DNA from: Hymenobacter artigasi | GTDB taxonomy: Bacteria; Bacteroidota; Bacteroidia; Cytophagales; Hymenobacteraceae | NCBI RefSeq assembly: GCF_012275535.1 | Contig: NZ_JAAVTK010000001.1 | Coordinates: 1 to 64,000, forward strand | Reading direction: 5' to 3' | DNA: 64,000 nucleotides | In this document: piece by piece, positions 42,392-50,998 of the stretch | How the letters are laid out: each line of letters opens with the position of its first letter | Numbering within the stretch: position 1 is the stretch's first letter | Program-made: the position numbers and the translations under genes | Notes under the pieces: generated by a model | Databases searched by the model: none | The model's input: the letters and a program-made list of their open reading frames with translations, nothing else | Told to the model about the DNA's origin: nothing

Positions 42392-44407
42392 CTACGGGGT
42401 TTTTCCTACCACCAGCCTACTGCCCAGCGCCTGCTGCAAATCCGGCAAATCGTAGTGCCGCAGCACGCCGGGCAGCACTTCCGAATACACGTTTTTAGTA
42501 GTTGGCTGCGCCAGTAGCTGCTGATACGAGGGCGGCATTTTATCCAGCGTTAGTTTCATAATATCCGCCCAAAGTACGGCCGCGTGCATGGCCGGCACCA
42601 CGGCCCGGCCACTGGCGCGCAGCTCCACAGGCGCGCCCGCCAGCGGGTCGGCGTTGTGCACGAATACGCGCAGGATGTCGATATCGGCCAGGCGCTGGAT
42701 GGGCAGCGGGCGGCCTTCGTGCAGGGCCAGCAGGGCGTTGCGGTATTCGCGGTTGTAGTATTTGGGGTCGATGGCGGCGGTGGGGTCGGCGGTTTCACCC
42801 AGGCCGCGCAGGTCGGCCAGAAGCACTGCTGTGCCTTGTTGGAGGTATGCCTGCACCTGGGCCGCGCTGCTGTCGAGCACGGCTGCCTTGCCCCCATCGG
42901 CCAGCCAGATGATGACTTTGGTGGGCCGCGCCGAGCCAGCAGGCAGGGCCAACAGCACGGGCAGCGGTGGCTCGCCCGGCCGACGCAACACGAACTTTTG
43001 CAGAGTTAGGCCGGCGCGGCACAGGGTGTCCAGGCGCTGGATTTCTACCTGCGTGGGTCGGCTGTCGCTGATTATTGCCGGGGCATAACTGCGTTGCTGC
43101 TGTTGCACCGTCGCCAGTATTTCGGCGGCAGTGGCCGGGCGGCGGGCGGCCAGCCGTTGGGCTTCGGCTAAATGCTGGCTAGCAAGTGAAGCTTCGTCCT
43201 TAAAAGCAGTATTGACCTGGCCCGTAGCCGTGCATTGCAGCTCTTTGGTGGTTGAAACCGCTACATTCCCTTCCCGCACTGGCGCGGCATCGCCGTAAAA
43301 CCAGCGCCGAAACCAGGCCACGGCCGCCTCCCGCTTGGGCTGCGAAATGCCGTGGCCGTCGTCATACGTGAATAAGTCGAGCTGCCCGGGCTTGCCCAAC
43401 GCCGTGTAAATCCGCCGGGTTTCAGCCGTGGCGGCTTCGATTTGCGTGTAGTCCACGAAATCGTAGCGGCCGGCCAAAATCAGCAGCGGCTTGGGCGCGA
43501 ACATGATGGGCCAGTCGGCAATGTCGAGGCGGGCGCGGCCGGCCCCGGGCAGCTGCACGCAGCCATCGGCGGGGCCGGTCAGCTCCAGGTTTTTCTCGCC
43601 GCTGGCCACGTAGCTGCACAGCGCGGCCACCTTCATGCGCGGCTCCAGGGCCATGAAATAAGCCGTTTGGGTAGCGCCGCCGGAGTTGCCGAGGCAGCCG
43701 AGTCGGGCGGTGTCCACTTCGGGGCGCGTGAGCAGGTAGTCGAGGCTGCGGGCGTTGTCCCAGAACTCTTCGCCGGGCGTGGTATGGCCCAGCAGGGTGG
43801 CGTCGGCGTTAAGTAGGGTATGCTCAGTAGTGCCGCCCCGGGCCAGGGGCTGGCCGGCCGCATCGGTCAGCTGCATGCGCTCGCCCTGCGAGATGGGGTC
43901 AACCACAAGCACCACAAAGCCGTGCTGCGCAAGCAGAATCGCCGTTTTCTGGTACGATACCGTAGCTTTTGACTCCTGCTCGTGTCCGCAGAAGAGCAGT
44001 ACGCCGGGCTTTCTGCCTTTGCCGGCCGGCACGTACAGATTGGCCGTGACGTGATGGTGCGGCGTGCTTTCGTAGATGATTTTCTCAATCTGAAAGCCCA
44101 TTCGTTGCAGCTTGCCCGTTACCTGCGCCCGTAGCGGCGTGCGGGCCGGCAGCGGCCCCAGCACCCGCCGAAAGCGCGCCCGCACGCTGTCGCGGTAGGC
44201 CAGCGCTCCGGCGGCCGATTGCGCGGCGCGGTCCAGCTCGGCGGCGCGGGGCGCATACTGGGCGTGCAGCTGTTGCAGCAGGTAGGTGGTGAGGGTGGTC
44301 GGGGCTTTCCAGTCGAGCACGTTGGGGCCGGGCTGCTGGGCCTGCGCCGCCCGCCCGGCCAGTACCATCAGCCCGAGGAACAGTCCGATTTTTGCCCGCG
44401 TGCCCAT
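42392..44407 (-). CDS. Secreted alpha/beta hydrolase (acetyl xylan esterase-like)
   Basis: 671 residues from ATG at 44407; the longer frame to 44578 is only the shadow of fbp. Signal peptide about 1-25 (GLMVLAGRAAQAQ). First domain (about 80-390) is an alpha/beta hydrolase: VLLFCGHEQESKATVSYQ, then the nucleophile elbow GNSGGATQ and a late DDGHGIS supplying Asp/His. A second hydrolase-like domain (about 430-671) repeats LPAGSARPTKVIIWLADGG without an obvious nucleophile. It may deacetylate or de-esterify polysaccharide; its position 5 bp after fbp and next to the pectin genes fits a pectin side-chain esterase, but this is inference. Confidence 0.75.
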   Translation of the reverse strand: MGTRAKIGLFLGLMVLAGRAAQAQQPGPNVLDWKAPTTLTTYLLQQLHAQYAPRAAELDRAAQSAAGALAYRDSVRARFRRVLGPLPARTPLRAQVTGKLQRMGFQIEKIIYESTPHHHVTANLYVPAGKGRKPGVLLFCGHEQESKATVSYQKTAILLAQHGFVVLVVDPISQGERMQLTDAAGQPLARGGTTEHTLLNADATLLGHTTPGEEFWDNARSLDYLLTRPEVDTARLGCLGNSGGATQTAYFMALEPRMKVAALCSYVASGEKNLELTGPADGCVQLPGAGRARLDIADWPIMFAPKPLLILAGRYDFVDYTQIEAATAETRRIYTALGKPGQLDLFTYDDGHGISQPKREAAVAWFRRWFYGDAAPVREGNVAVSTTKELQCTATGQVNTAFKDEASLASQHLAEAQRLAARRPATAAEILATVQQQQRSYAPAIISDSRPTQVEIQRLDTLCRAGLTLQKFVLRRPGEPPLPVLLALPAGSARPTKVIIWLADGGKAAVLDSSAAQVQAYLQQGTAVLLADLRGLGETADPTAAIDPKYYNREYRNALLALHEGRPLPIQRLADIDILRVFVHNADPLAGAPVELRASGRAVVPAMHAAVLWADIMKLTLDKMPPSYQQLLAQPTTKNVYSEVLPGVLRHYDLPDLQQALGSRLVVGKTP

Positions 44408-44412
44408 GCTTA

Positions 44413-45423
44413 TCAGGACGCGGCCACGGCCTGGAGCTCCTTCACCAAATCGGCGGAGCCTACGAAGAGTGGGGCGCGCTGGTGCAGGTCGGCGGTGGGC
44501 GGCACGTCGAGGACCACATCGGCCCCGGTCACGGCCATGCCGCCGGCCTGCTCGATGAGGAAGGCCAACGGGTAGCATTCGTAGAGCAGGCGCAGCTTGC
44601 CGCCGGGCTTGTCGGCCGTGGGCGGGTAGAGGTAAATGCCGCCCGTGAAGAGGTTGCGGTGGTAGTCGGCCACCAGCGAGCCCACGTAGCGGGCCGTGAG
44701 GCGGCGCTCTTTGCAGGTGGTGAGGTAGGTCCGCACGAACTCGGGGTAGTCGAACCAGTTGCCCTCGTTGCAGCTGAACACCGGCCCGTGCTGCGGAATC
44801 TTGATATCGGGGTGCGAGAGGAAGAATTCGCCCAGCGAGTTTTCGTAGGTGAAGCCCGTCACGCCGTGCCCGGTGGTGTACACCAGCATGGTGCTGGAGC
44901 CGTACAGGATGTAGCCGGCCGCAATCTGCGCCCGCCCGCCCTGCAGAAAGTCCTCCTTGCGGGCCGGCCCGCCAATGCGCGACACCCGGCGATAAATGCC
45001 GAAAATGGTGCCGATGCTCACGTTCACGTCAATGTTGGACGAGCCGTCGAGCGGGTCGATGGCCACCACGTACTTACCGTTGTCGTTGCCGGTCTGGATG
45101 ATTTCCTCGTTTTCCTCGGAGAGTACCGCGCAGGCCTCGCCCCCGTTGGTAAGGGCCCTAATGAAGCGGATATTGGCTTCCACGTCGAGCTTCTGCTGGG
45201 CTTCGCCCTGCACGTTCTGCTCGCCCATGGCCCCGGTAATGCGCGAAAGACCGGCGCGGTTCACCTCGCGGTTCACGATTTTACCGGCCAGGGCAATATC
45301 GCGCAGCAGCTGACTCAGCTCGCCGGTGGCGTAGGGAAACTCGGCCTGCTTGCGCATGATGTAGCGCTCCAGGGTAATGCCAACGGGCGTGGCGAGGGCA
45401 TTTTCGGTAGTAGTCTGGGACAT
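44413..45423 (-). CDS. fbp: Fructose-1,6-bisphosphatase, class I
   Basis: 336 residues from ATG at 45423. [28 protein letters not shown] is the metal-binding signature of class I FBPase; VLSEENEE and [20 protein letters not shown] are also characteristic. It hydrolyses fructose 1,6-bisphosphate in gluconeogenesis. Uronate breakdown yields pyruvate and triose phosphate, so growth on pectin needs this step; the location just beyond the uronate genes may reflect that. The esterase-like gene starts 5 bp after its stop. Confidence 0.95.
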   Translation of the reverse strand: MSQTTTENALATPVGITLERYIMRKQAEFPYATGELSQLLRDIALAGKIVNREVNRAGLSRITGAMGEQNVQGEAQQKLDVEANIRFIRALTNGGEACAVLSEENEEIIQTGNDNGKYVVAIDPLDGSSNIDVNVSIGTIFGIYRRVSRIGGPARKEDFLQGGRAQIAAGYILYGSSTMLVYTTGHGVTGFTYENSLGEFFLSHPDIKIPQHGPVFSCNEGNWFDYPEFVRTYLTTCKERRLTARYVGSLVADYHRNLFTGGIYLYPPTADKPGGKLRLLYECYPLAFLIEQAGGMAVTGADVVLDVPPTADLHQRAPLFVGSADLVKELQAVAAS

Positions 45424-45438
45424 CGGGTGGGGAATGTA

Positions 45439-45461
45439 CCGCAGACTCTGTGAGTCTGCGG
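45439..45461. repeat. Short hairpin upstream of fbp
   Basis: CCGCAGACTC, 3 nt, GAGTCTGCGG. It lies 16 nt before the fbp start on the minus strand and could affect translation or act as a protein site. Confidence 0.6.
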
Positions 45462-45518
45462 ATGGGTAGGTTTTAATTGGGCAGCGCACGGATTCGCAGC
45501 ATCCACGCTACATTTCTA

Positions 45519-45983
45519 CTAGGCTTGTTTCTGGGCCTGCCACAGCACTACCTGCCAGCCTTTTTTCCTGTCCTTAATTTGCACCACCACATACTTGATG
45601 CGGGCTACGATAGTGCTGCCATCGGGCTTGGGCGGCGAGGTGATGCGGATGGTGCCGTTCACGACAGCCGTTTTGTCGTCGTTGTAGGCGCGCACGTTCA
45701 GGGCGTCAATTTCGATGCTGCCGTACTGGCTTTTGCCGTCGCGGATGCTCTGAATGTATTCGGCTTTGGTGTTTTCGTGGCCGTCGCCGTGGGTGTATAC
45801 CAGGTCATCGCCCAACACTTTTTCGAGCACTGCGTAGTCCCTTTTCACCTGCGCCTCGAAGCGCTGACGCTCCAGAGCTTCCACTTCTTTTTCAGCAGTC
45901 ATTTTCTTGGAGCCAGGGGCTTGGGCAAGGAGAAATAAGGGCAGCGCAAGCAATAGCGCCAGCAGTAAAGGCCGCGTTTTCAT
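45519..45983 (-). CDS. Secreted NTF2-like (SnoaL/DUF4440) protein
   Basis: 154 residues from ATG at 45983. Signal peptide about 1-21 (LLLALPLFLLAQA). Helix MTAEKEVEALERQRFEAQVKRDYAVLEKVLGDDLVYTHGDG followed by strands GSIEIDALNVRAYNDDKTAVVNGTI is the NTF2-like fold, DUF4440 branch. Ligand or enzyme activity unknown. It sits between fbp and the hexuronate transporter on the same strand, so a role in the pathway is possible but not shown. Confidence 0.82.
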   Translation of the reverse strand: MKTRPLLLALLLALPLFLLAQAPGSKKMTAEKEVEALERQRFEAQVKRDYAVLEKVLGDDLVYTHGDGHENTKAEYIQSIRDGKSQYGSIEIDALNVRAYNDDKTAVVNGTIRITSPPKPDGSTIVARIKYVVVQIKDRKKGWQVVLWQAQKQA

Positions 45984-46014
45984 GTTCTTAAACAAACGGT
46001 TGGAGAGAAGCCCA

Positions 46015-46063
46015 AACGGCGCGGCACTCGGGGCCACTGGCCCCAAGGAAGTACCGCGCCGTT
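46015..46063 (-). terminator. Hairpin after the hexuronate transporter gene
   Basis: AACGGCGCGG (46015-46024) pairs with CCGCGCCGTT (46054-46063) around an inner GGGGCC/GGCCCC stem. It follows the transporter stop (46076), with only a weak T-run, so it may be a partial terminator or an RNA stabiliser. Confidence 0.6.
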
Positions 46064-46075
46064 ATGAGGAAATGG

Positions 46076-47440
46076 TTATTCGTCGTCGAGCTTGATAGGC
46101 TCCATCTTCGGCACCAGTGTGAACATCAGCACCCAGGCCAGCAGATAAGCCGCGCCGCAGATGAAGAACATGATGTAGTAGGCCTTATCGATTTGGCCGA
46201 TGCTTTCGAAGTGCACAAACATGCGTTTCTGCACCAGCGCCGTGAGGGCAATGCCGCCCAAACCGCCCGCCATGCCGCCAATGCCCGTGACCGAGCCCAC
46301 CGCCCGCTTCGGGAACATATCCGACACTGTGGTAAAGATATTGGCGCTCCAGGCCTGGTGGGCGGCTGCCGCGATGCCAATAACCAGCACCGCCAGCCAC
46401 ATATTGATGCCCCCCAGCCACTGCGCAAACACAATGGGGAATACGCAGCAGGCAATGAGCAGCATGGCCGTTTTGCGGGCTTTGAAGGCGGGCATGCCGC
46501 GCTTCATGAAGCCCAGCGGCAGGTAGCCGCCACCCACGCTGCCGATGCTCGACAGCACATACACCGCCGCTACCGGCAGGGCAATGGCCGTGCCCTTGAG
46601 GTGGTACTGCTTGCCCAGAAAATCGGGCAACCAAAACAGGTAGAACCACCAGATAGGGTCGGTGAGGAACTTGCCAATCACGAAGGCCCAGGTCTGGCGG
46701 AAGCTCAGCAGGATGGCCCACGAGGCCTTGGGCTTTTCCTCCGTTACGCCCTCGCTGGGCAGACCGGCGGGAATATCGGCATTGATGTAATCAAACTCAG
46801 CCTTGCTCAGGCGGGCGTGCTTGGCGGGCGTTTCGTAATACACCATCCAGAGCACCAGCCAGACAAAGCCCAGCGCACCCGTGATAATGAAAGCCCACTG
46901 CCAGCCAATACTTTCGGCGATGAGCGGCACCGTGAGCGGGGCCACAATGGCTCCCACGTTGGAACCCGAGTTGAAGATGCCCGTGGCCAGTGCCCGCTCC
47001 CGCTGCGGAAACCACTCGGCCGTGGTTTTGATGGCGGCCGGGAAGTTGCCGGCTTCCGTGATGCCCAAAAAGCTGCGCGCAATGCCGAAGCCAAACGTGC
47101 TGCTCACCAGCGCGTGGCCCATGGCCGCCACGCTCCAAAGGGCCGTGGAGAGGGCGTAGCCCAGCTTCGTACCCAGCTTATCAATGATGCGGCCCGCGCC
47201 CACCATACCCACCGCGTAGGCCAGCTTAAAGGCAATTTCGATGTTGGCATAGTCGCCCGAATTCCAGTGAAACTCGGTTTCAAGGTAGGGCTTCAGCAGC
47301 GAGATAACCGCCCGGTCGAGGTAGTTAATCGTGGTGGCGAAGAACACCAGGGCGCAGATGGTCCAGCGGAATTTGCCCATCACGGCATTGGCCGAGGCCA
47401 GCGGAGAATCAGGCGGCGCCTGAGCGGAAGATGTCATCAT
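46076..47440 (-). CDS. exuT: MFS hexuronate transporter (ExuT-like, ACS family)
   Basis: 454 residues from ATG at 47440 (a second ATG follows directly). Twelve membrane helices. The first helix FRWTICALVFFATTINYLDRAVIS and GITEAGNFPAAIKTTAEWFPQRERALATGIFNSGSNVGA are diagnostic of the anion:cation symporter family that includes ExuT. It should import galacturonate or glucuronate with protons across the inner membrane. Location at the end of the uronate gene run supports this substrate. Confidence 0.9.
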   Translation of the reverse strand: MMTSSAQAPPDSPLASANAVMGKFRWTICALVFFATTINYLDRAVISLLKPYLETEFHWNSGDYANIEIAFKLAYAVGMVGAGRIIDKLGTKLGYALSTALWSVAAMGHALVSSTFGFGIARSFLGITEAGNFPAAIKTTAEWFPQRERALATGIFNSGSNVGAIVAPLTVPLIAESIGWQWAFIITGALGFVWLVLWMVYYETPAKHARLSKAEFDYINADIPAGLPSEGVTEEKPKASWAILLSFRQTWAFVIGKFLTDPIWWFYLFWLPDFLGKQYHLKGTAIALPVAAVYVLSSIGSVGGGYLPLGFMKRGMPAFKARKTAMLLIACCVFPIVFAQWLGGINMWLAVLVIGIAAAAHQAWSANIFTTVSDMFPKRAVGSVTGIGGMAGGLGGIALTALVQKRMFVHFESIGQIDKAYYIMFFICGAAYLLAWVLMFTLVPKMEPIKLDDE

Positions 47441-47511
47441 CGAGTTCGGGAATTTGAAACCAGGGCATTACTCGGATTCAACCAACGGCACGCGTCGCGC
47501 ACCATTAGACA

Positions 47512-48168
47512 CTACTTTTTCAGGGATTCAACTACCTGCATCATCTTGTTGATACTGGCAGCCAAGGCGTCGGTATCATCGGCATTTTTGAACAGCTGCG
47601 AGCCCATGCCCACCGCATTCACGCCCGCGCCAAACCAGGCCGAAAGGCTGGCCTCGGTGGGCTCCACGCCGCCGGTCACCATCAGTTTGGTGTGGGGCAT
47701 GGGGCCGCGCAGGGCCTTCACGTAGTCGGGGCCGACGAGATTGCCGGGGAAGATTTTCACCACGGCCGCGCCCAGCTCGCTGGCGTTGTAAATCTCGGTG
47801 GGCGTCATGGCGCCGGGCAGCCACGGAATGTCATGGGCGCGGCACACCTCGGCTACCTCGGCGGTGGCCAACGGCTGCACCACAAACTCGGCCCCGGCGG
47901 CAATGAACTGCTCGGCCTCGGCGGCTTTGTATATGGTGCCGATACCCAGAACCATGTCCGGGCACTGCCGGGCTACGAAATCCTGCAACTCGGTGAACAC
48001 GGACAGCGCTTTCTCGCCCCGGTTCACGAACTCGAACACGCGAATGCCGCCCGTGTAGCAGGCCTGCAAAATGCGCTGCGTGTAGGCCGCATCGGCGTGG
48101 TAAAACACCGGCACCACCGGGTAGCGGAGCAGCGTGGCAAGGGTTTCGGCAGGGGTATGGCGAGGCAT
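47512..48168 (-). CDS. eda: KDPG/KHG aldolase
   Basis: 218 residues from ATG at 48168. VVPVFYHADAAYTQRILQACYTGGIRVFEFVNRGEKA carries the conserved catalytic Glu position, and AAVVKIFPGNLVGPDYVKAL holds the Schiff-base lysine. It splits 2-keto-3-deoxy-6-phosphogluconate to pyruvate and glyceraldehyde 3-phosphate, the last step shared by both uronate branches. An inverted-repeat element separates it from kdgK upstream. Confidence 0.93.
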   Translation of the reverse strand: MPRHTPAETLATLLRYPVVPVFYHADAAYTQRILQACYTGGIRVFEFVNRGEKALSVFTELQDFVARQCPDMVLGIGTIYKAAEAEQFIAAGAEFVVQPLATAEVAEVCRAHDIPWLPGAMTPTEIYNASELGAAVVKIFPGNLVGPDYVKALRGPMPHTKLMVTGGVEPTEASLSAWFGAGVNAVGMGSQLFKNADDTDALAASINKMMQVVESLKK

Positions 48169-48175
48169 TTGTCTG

Positions 48176-48255
48176 AGCTGTTAGCTTTTAGCTGATAGCC
48201 ATTAGCTTGTTTTAATAATTTAAAAAGCTAACAGCTAAGAGCTGTTAGCTAGAAG
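48176..48255. repeat. AGCTGTTAGCT-type repeat between kdgK and eda
   Basis: AGCTGTTAGCTTTTAGCTGA and, after a short AT-rich loop, AAAAAGCTAACAGCTAAGAG then CTGTTAGCT. Same family as 9234-9268. Confidence 0.82.
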
Positions 48256-48256
48256 C

Positions 48257-49267
48257 TTACCTTAATAAACGGCCGCTGGTGTTGCCCTTCATGATTTCTT
48301 CCACCTCGGCCACGGTCACCAGGTTGATGTCGCCGTGGATGGTGTGCTTGAGGGCCGATGCGGCCACCCCGAAAGTGAGGGCCTGCTGCGGGTTGTCGTA
48401 AGCCAGCGAGCCGTAGATGAAGCCGGCCATGAAGGCATCGCCGCCGCCAATGCGGTCCACAATGGGGTTGATGTCGTAGGTGACGGTTTCGAGGAACTGC
48501 TGGCCGTCGTAGAAAATGCCTTTCAGGCCGTTGTGCGAGGCGCTGTGGGTTTTGCGGCGGGTGGTGATGACTTGCTTGATTTGCGGGAACCGCGCCATCA
48601 CCTGCCGGGCCACCGATACAAACTTGTTATCGGTGCCGGGCTCGGGCACGATGCTGAACAAGTCCTCGGCGTCGTTCTCAGAGCAGACCACGATATCGCA
48701 GCCCGCCACCAGCTCCGCCATCACGCTCTGGGCCGTCTGGCCGTACTGCCACAGGTTGCGGCGGTAGTTCACGTCGGCCGATACGGTGATGCCCAGGCGG
48801 CGCGCGGCGGCAATGGCCTGGCGCGTGGCCTCGGCCGTAGTGGCCGAAATGGCGGGCGTGATGCCCGTCCAGTGCAGCCAGCCGGCATCTTTCAGGATTT
48901 CATCCCAGCTGAATTTGGCCGGGTCAAGGTGGGCGAAGGCCGAGTTGGCGCGGTCGTACACCACCTTGCTGGGGCGCATCCCCGCCCCCACTTCCAGGAA
49001 GTACAGGCCGAGGCGGTCGCCTTCGTACACGGTGGCGTCCATGTTCACGCCCAGGGCGCGGAACTGCTGGGCGGCCGCGTGGCCGAAATCGTTGGCCGGG
49101 AAGCAGGTGACGTGGGTGGCGGGCACGCCCAGCCCGGCCAGCGAAGCACCCACATTAGCGTCGCCGCCGCCGTAGGTGATTTCGAGGTGTTGGGTTTGCG
49201 CGAACCGGTAGTTCAGCGGCGGCGACAGCCGCATCATGATTTCGCCGAACGTGACAACTTGCTTCAT
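48257..49267 (-). CDS. kdgK: 2-keto-3-deoxygluconate kinase (PfkB family)
   Basis: 336 residues from ATG at 49267. ITYGGGDANVGASLAGLG and DRIGGGDAFMAGFIYG are the PfkB signatures, with the second Asp of GGGDAF as catalytic base. VSADVNYRRNLW and GLYFLEVGAGMRPSKVVYDRANSAF are typical of KDG kinases. It phosphorylates 2-keto-3-deoxygluconate to KDPG for Eda; specificity follows from neighbours eda, uxaC and uxaA. No signal peptide; cytoplasmic. Confidence 0.92.
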   Translation of the reverse strand: MKQVVTFGEIMMRLSPPLNYRFAQTQHLEITYGGGDANVGASLAGLGVPATHVTCFPANDFGHAAAQQFRALGVNMDATVYEGDRLGLYFLEVGAGMRPSKVVYDRANSAFAHLDPAKFSWDEILKDAGWLHWTGITPAISATTAEATRQAIAAARRLGITVSADVNYRRNLWQYGQTAQSVMAELVAGCDIVVCSENDAEDLFSIVPEPGTDNKFVSVARQVMARFPQIKQVITTRRKTHSASHNGLKGIFYDGQQFLETVTYDINPIVDRIGGGDAFMAGFIYGSLAYDNPQQALTFGVAASALKHTIHGDINLVTVAEVEEIMKGNTSGRLLR

Positions 49268-49301
49268 TGGGTGGGGGTGGTTGGGGACTTGATTAATCAG
49301 C

Positions 49302-49403
49302 TGTCATCCTGAGCGCAGCGAAGGACCTTGTCACGTTCGCACCGTTCGCATTATCACAAGCTATTCTAACGTGACAAGGTCCTTCGCTGCGCTCAGGATG
49401 ACA
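49302..49403. repeat. Perfect 36-bp inverted repeat (GTCATCCTGAGC family) between uxaC and kdgK
   Basis: Arms 49302-49337 and 49368-49403 are exact complements starting TGTCATCCTGAGCGCAGCGA. Related to 4861-4945 and 52674-52772. Confidence 0.92.
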
Positions 49404-49417
49404 AGCGGAAACAACTG

Positions 49418-50851
49418 CTAAGCCGTTACGGCAGCGGCTTCCGCCACTTTGCCAAAGCCGAAATACTCCTTGGCATTGCCGTAGCAAATATTCTGCACGG
49501 TGCGGCCCAGCAAATCCATGTCAGCCGGCAGCTCGCCGTTTTCCACATCGTTGCCGAGCAGGTTGCAGAGCACGCGGCGGAAATACTCGTGGCGCGGGTA
49601 CGAGAGGAAGCTGCGCGAATCCGTGAGCATGCCCACGAAGCGCGGTAGCAGGCCCATGTTGCTCAGGGCGTTGAGCTGTTTTTCCATCCCGTCCTTCTGG
49701 TCGAGGAACCACCAGCCGGAGCCGAACTGCATCTTACCGGCCACCGAGCCATCATTGAAGTTACCAATCATCGTAGCCATCAGGTCGTTGTCGGCCGGGT
49801 TGAGGTTATAGATGATGGTTTTCGCCAGCTTGTCCTGACCGTCGAGCCGGTCGAGGAAAGTGGACAGGGCGCGGCCCTGCGGGAAGTCGCCGATGGAATC
49901 CCAGCCGGTATCGGGGCCGAGCTTACGGAGCATGCGGGAGTTGTTGTTGCGCAGCGCGCCGATGTGGTACTGCTGCGTCCAGCCTTTTTCCCAGTCCATT
50001 TCGGCCAGCAAAACCAGCATGGCCGCCTTGAACTGGTGGTTTTCGGTGTGCGTCAAGTCACTGCCACTCCGGATTTTCAGGAAGATGGCAGCGGCTTCGT
50101 CCGCCGTGTATTCGGCGGCGTAAATGTGCTCCAGGCCGTGGTCCGACAGGCGGCAGCCTACGCTGGCGAAGAAATCGTGGCGGCGGCGCAGGGCCGTTTC
50201 AAGGTCGGCGAAGGTGCTGATTTCTACTTCGGCGGCCGCGCCCAGCTTGTCGAGGTAGGCGTTGTAGCTGCGGGCATCATCCACGGCCATCGCCTTATCG
50301 GCGCGGAAGGTGGGCAGCACGTTCACGCCCAAGCCGGCGGCAGCAATGGCCTGGTGGTGCTCCAGCGAATCGGCGGGGTCATCGGTGGTGCAGAGGGTTT
50401 CCACCTGCATCTTTTTCAGCAGGCTTTGCACCGAATATTCGGGGGTCTGGAGCTTGGCGCTGCACTCGTCGTAGATGCGGCGGGCGCTTTCCTTGTTCAG
50501 CAATTCGGTGATGCCGAAGTAGCGCTGCAGTTCCAGGTGTGTCCAGTGATACAGCGGGTTGCGCAGCGTATAGGGCACGGTTTCGGCCCATTTCTCAAAC
50601 TTCTCCCAGTCCGATGCATCACCGGTGATGTAACGTTCGGGCACGCCGTTGGCTCGCATGGCGCGCCACTTGTAGTGGTCGCCGTAGAGCCAGATTTGGG
50701 TGATGTTCTCGAACTGCTTGTCCTCGGCAATCTGGTCGGGCAGCAGGTGGTTATGATAGTCGATGATGGGCATCTGCTTGGCATACTCGTGGTAGAGCGT
50801 GCTGGCCGTAGCGGTCTGGAGCAGGAAATCGTCGTTGAGAAAAGGCTTCAT
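49418..50851 (-). CDS. uxaC: Uronate isomerase
   Basis: 477 residues from ATG at 50851. PIIDYHNHLLPDQIAEDKQF gives the HxH metal site of the amidohydrolase fold; later TDDPADSLEHH and GMLTDSRSFLSYPRHEYFRR are diagnostic of UxaC. Length is close to the E. coli enzyme (470). It converts D-galacturonate to D-tagaturonate and D-glucuronate to D-fructuronate, the entry step for saturated uronates. The 147-bp gap upstream contains a possible operator (50970-50987), suggesting a promoter between uxaA and uxaC. Confidence 0.96.
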   Translation of the reverse strand: MKPFLNDDFLLQTATASTLYHEYAKQMPIIDYHNHLLPDQIAEDKQFENITQIWLYGDHYKWRAMRANGVPERYITGDASDWEKFEKWAETVPYTLRNPLYHWTHLELQRYFGITELLNKESARRIYDECSAKLQTPEYSVQSLLKKMQVETLCTTDDPADSLEHHQAIAAAGLGVNVLPTFRADKAMAVDDARSYNAYLDKLGAAAEVEISTFADLETALRRRHDFFASVGCRLSDHGLEHIYAAEYTADEAAAIFLKIRSGSDLTHTENHQFKAAMLVLLAEMDWEKGWTQQYHIGALRNNNSRMLRKLGPDTGWDSIGDFPQGRALSTFLDRLDGQDKLAKTIIYNLNPADNDLMATMIGNFNDGSVAGKMQFGSGWWFLDQKDGMEKQLNALSNMGLLPRFVGMLTDSRSFLSYPRHEYFRRVLCNLLGNDVENGELPADMDLLGRTVQNICYGNAKEYFGFGKVAEAAAVTA

Positions 50852-50969
50852 AATCAATCAGGAAGGCAGAACCTGGGTTCTGATAAATTCGAATGATTTC
50901 AGGAGTCGAAGGTAGCCCGGGGCAGGGCGCGTAACCCTCATTGGCCATCCTGATTCCGGTATTTATTAG

Positions 50970-50987
50970 CGAAAACGGTTGCGTAAA
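50970..50987. promoter_or_regulatory. Possible LacI-type operator before uxaC
   Basis: CGAAAACGGTTGCG is an imperfect palindrome centred on CG; its AAACGGTTGCGTAAA portion matches CAACGATTGCGCAAA before kduD at 12 of 15 positions. Regulator unknown. Confidence 0.35.
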
Positions 50988-50998
50988 TAATTGGTGGG

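Noticed and set aside
46064..47725. Plus-strand frame of 553 codons across exuT
   Set aside because: Antisense shadow of a clear MFS transporter; His/Arg/Gly-rich.
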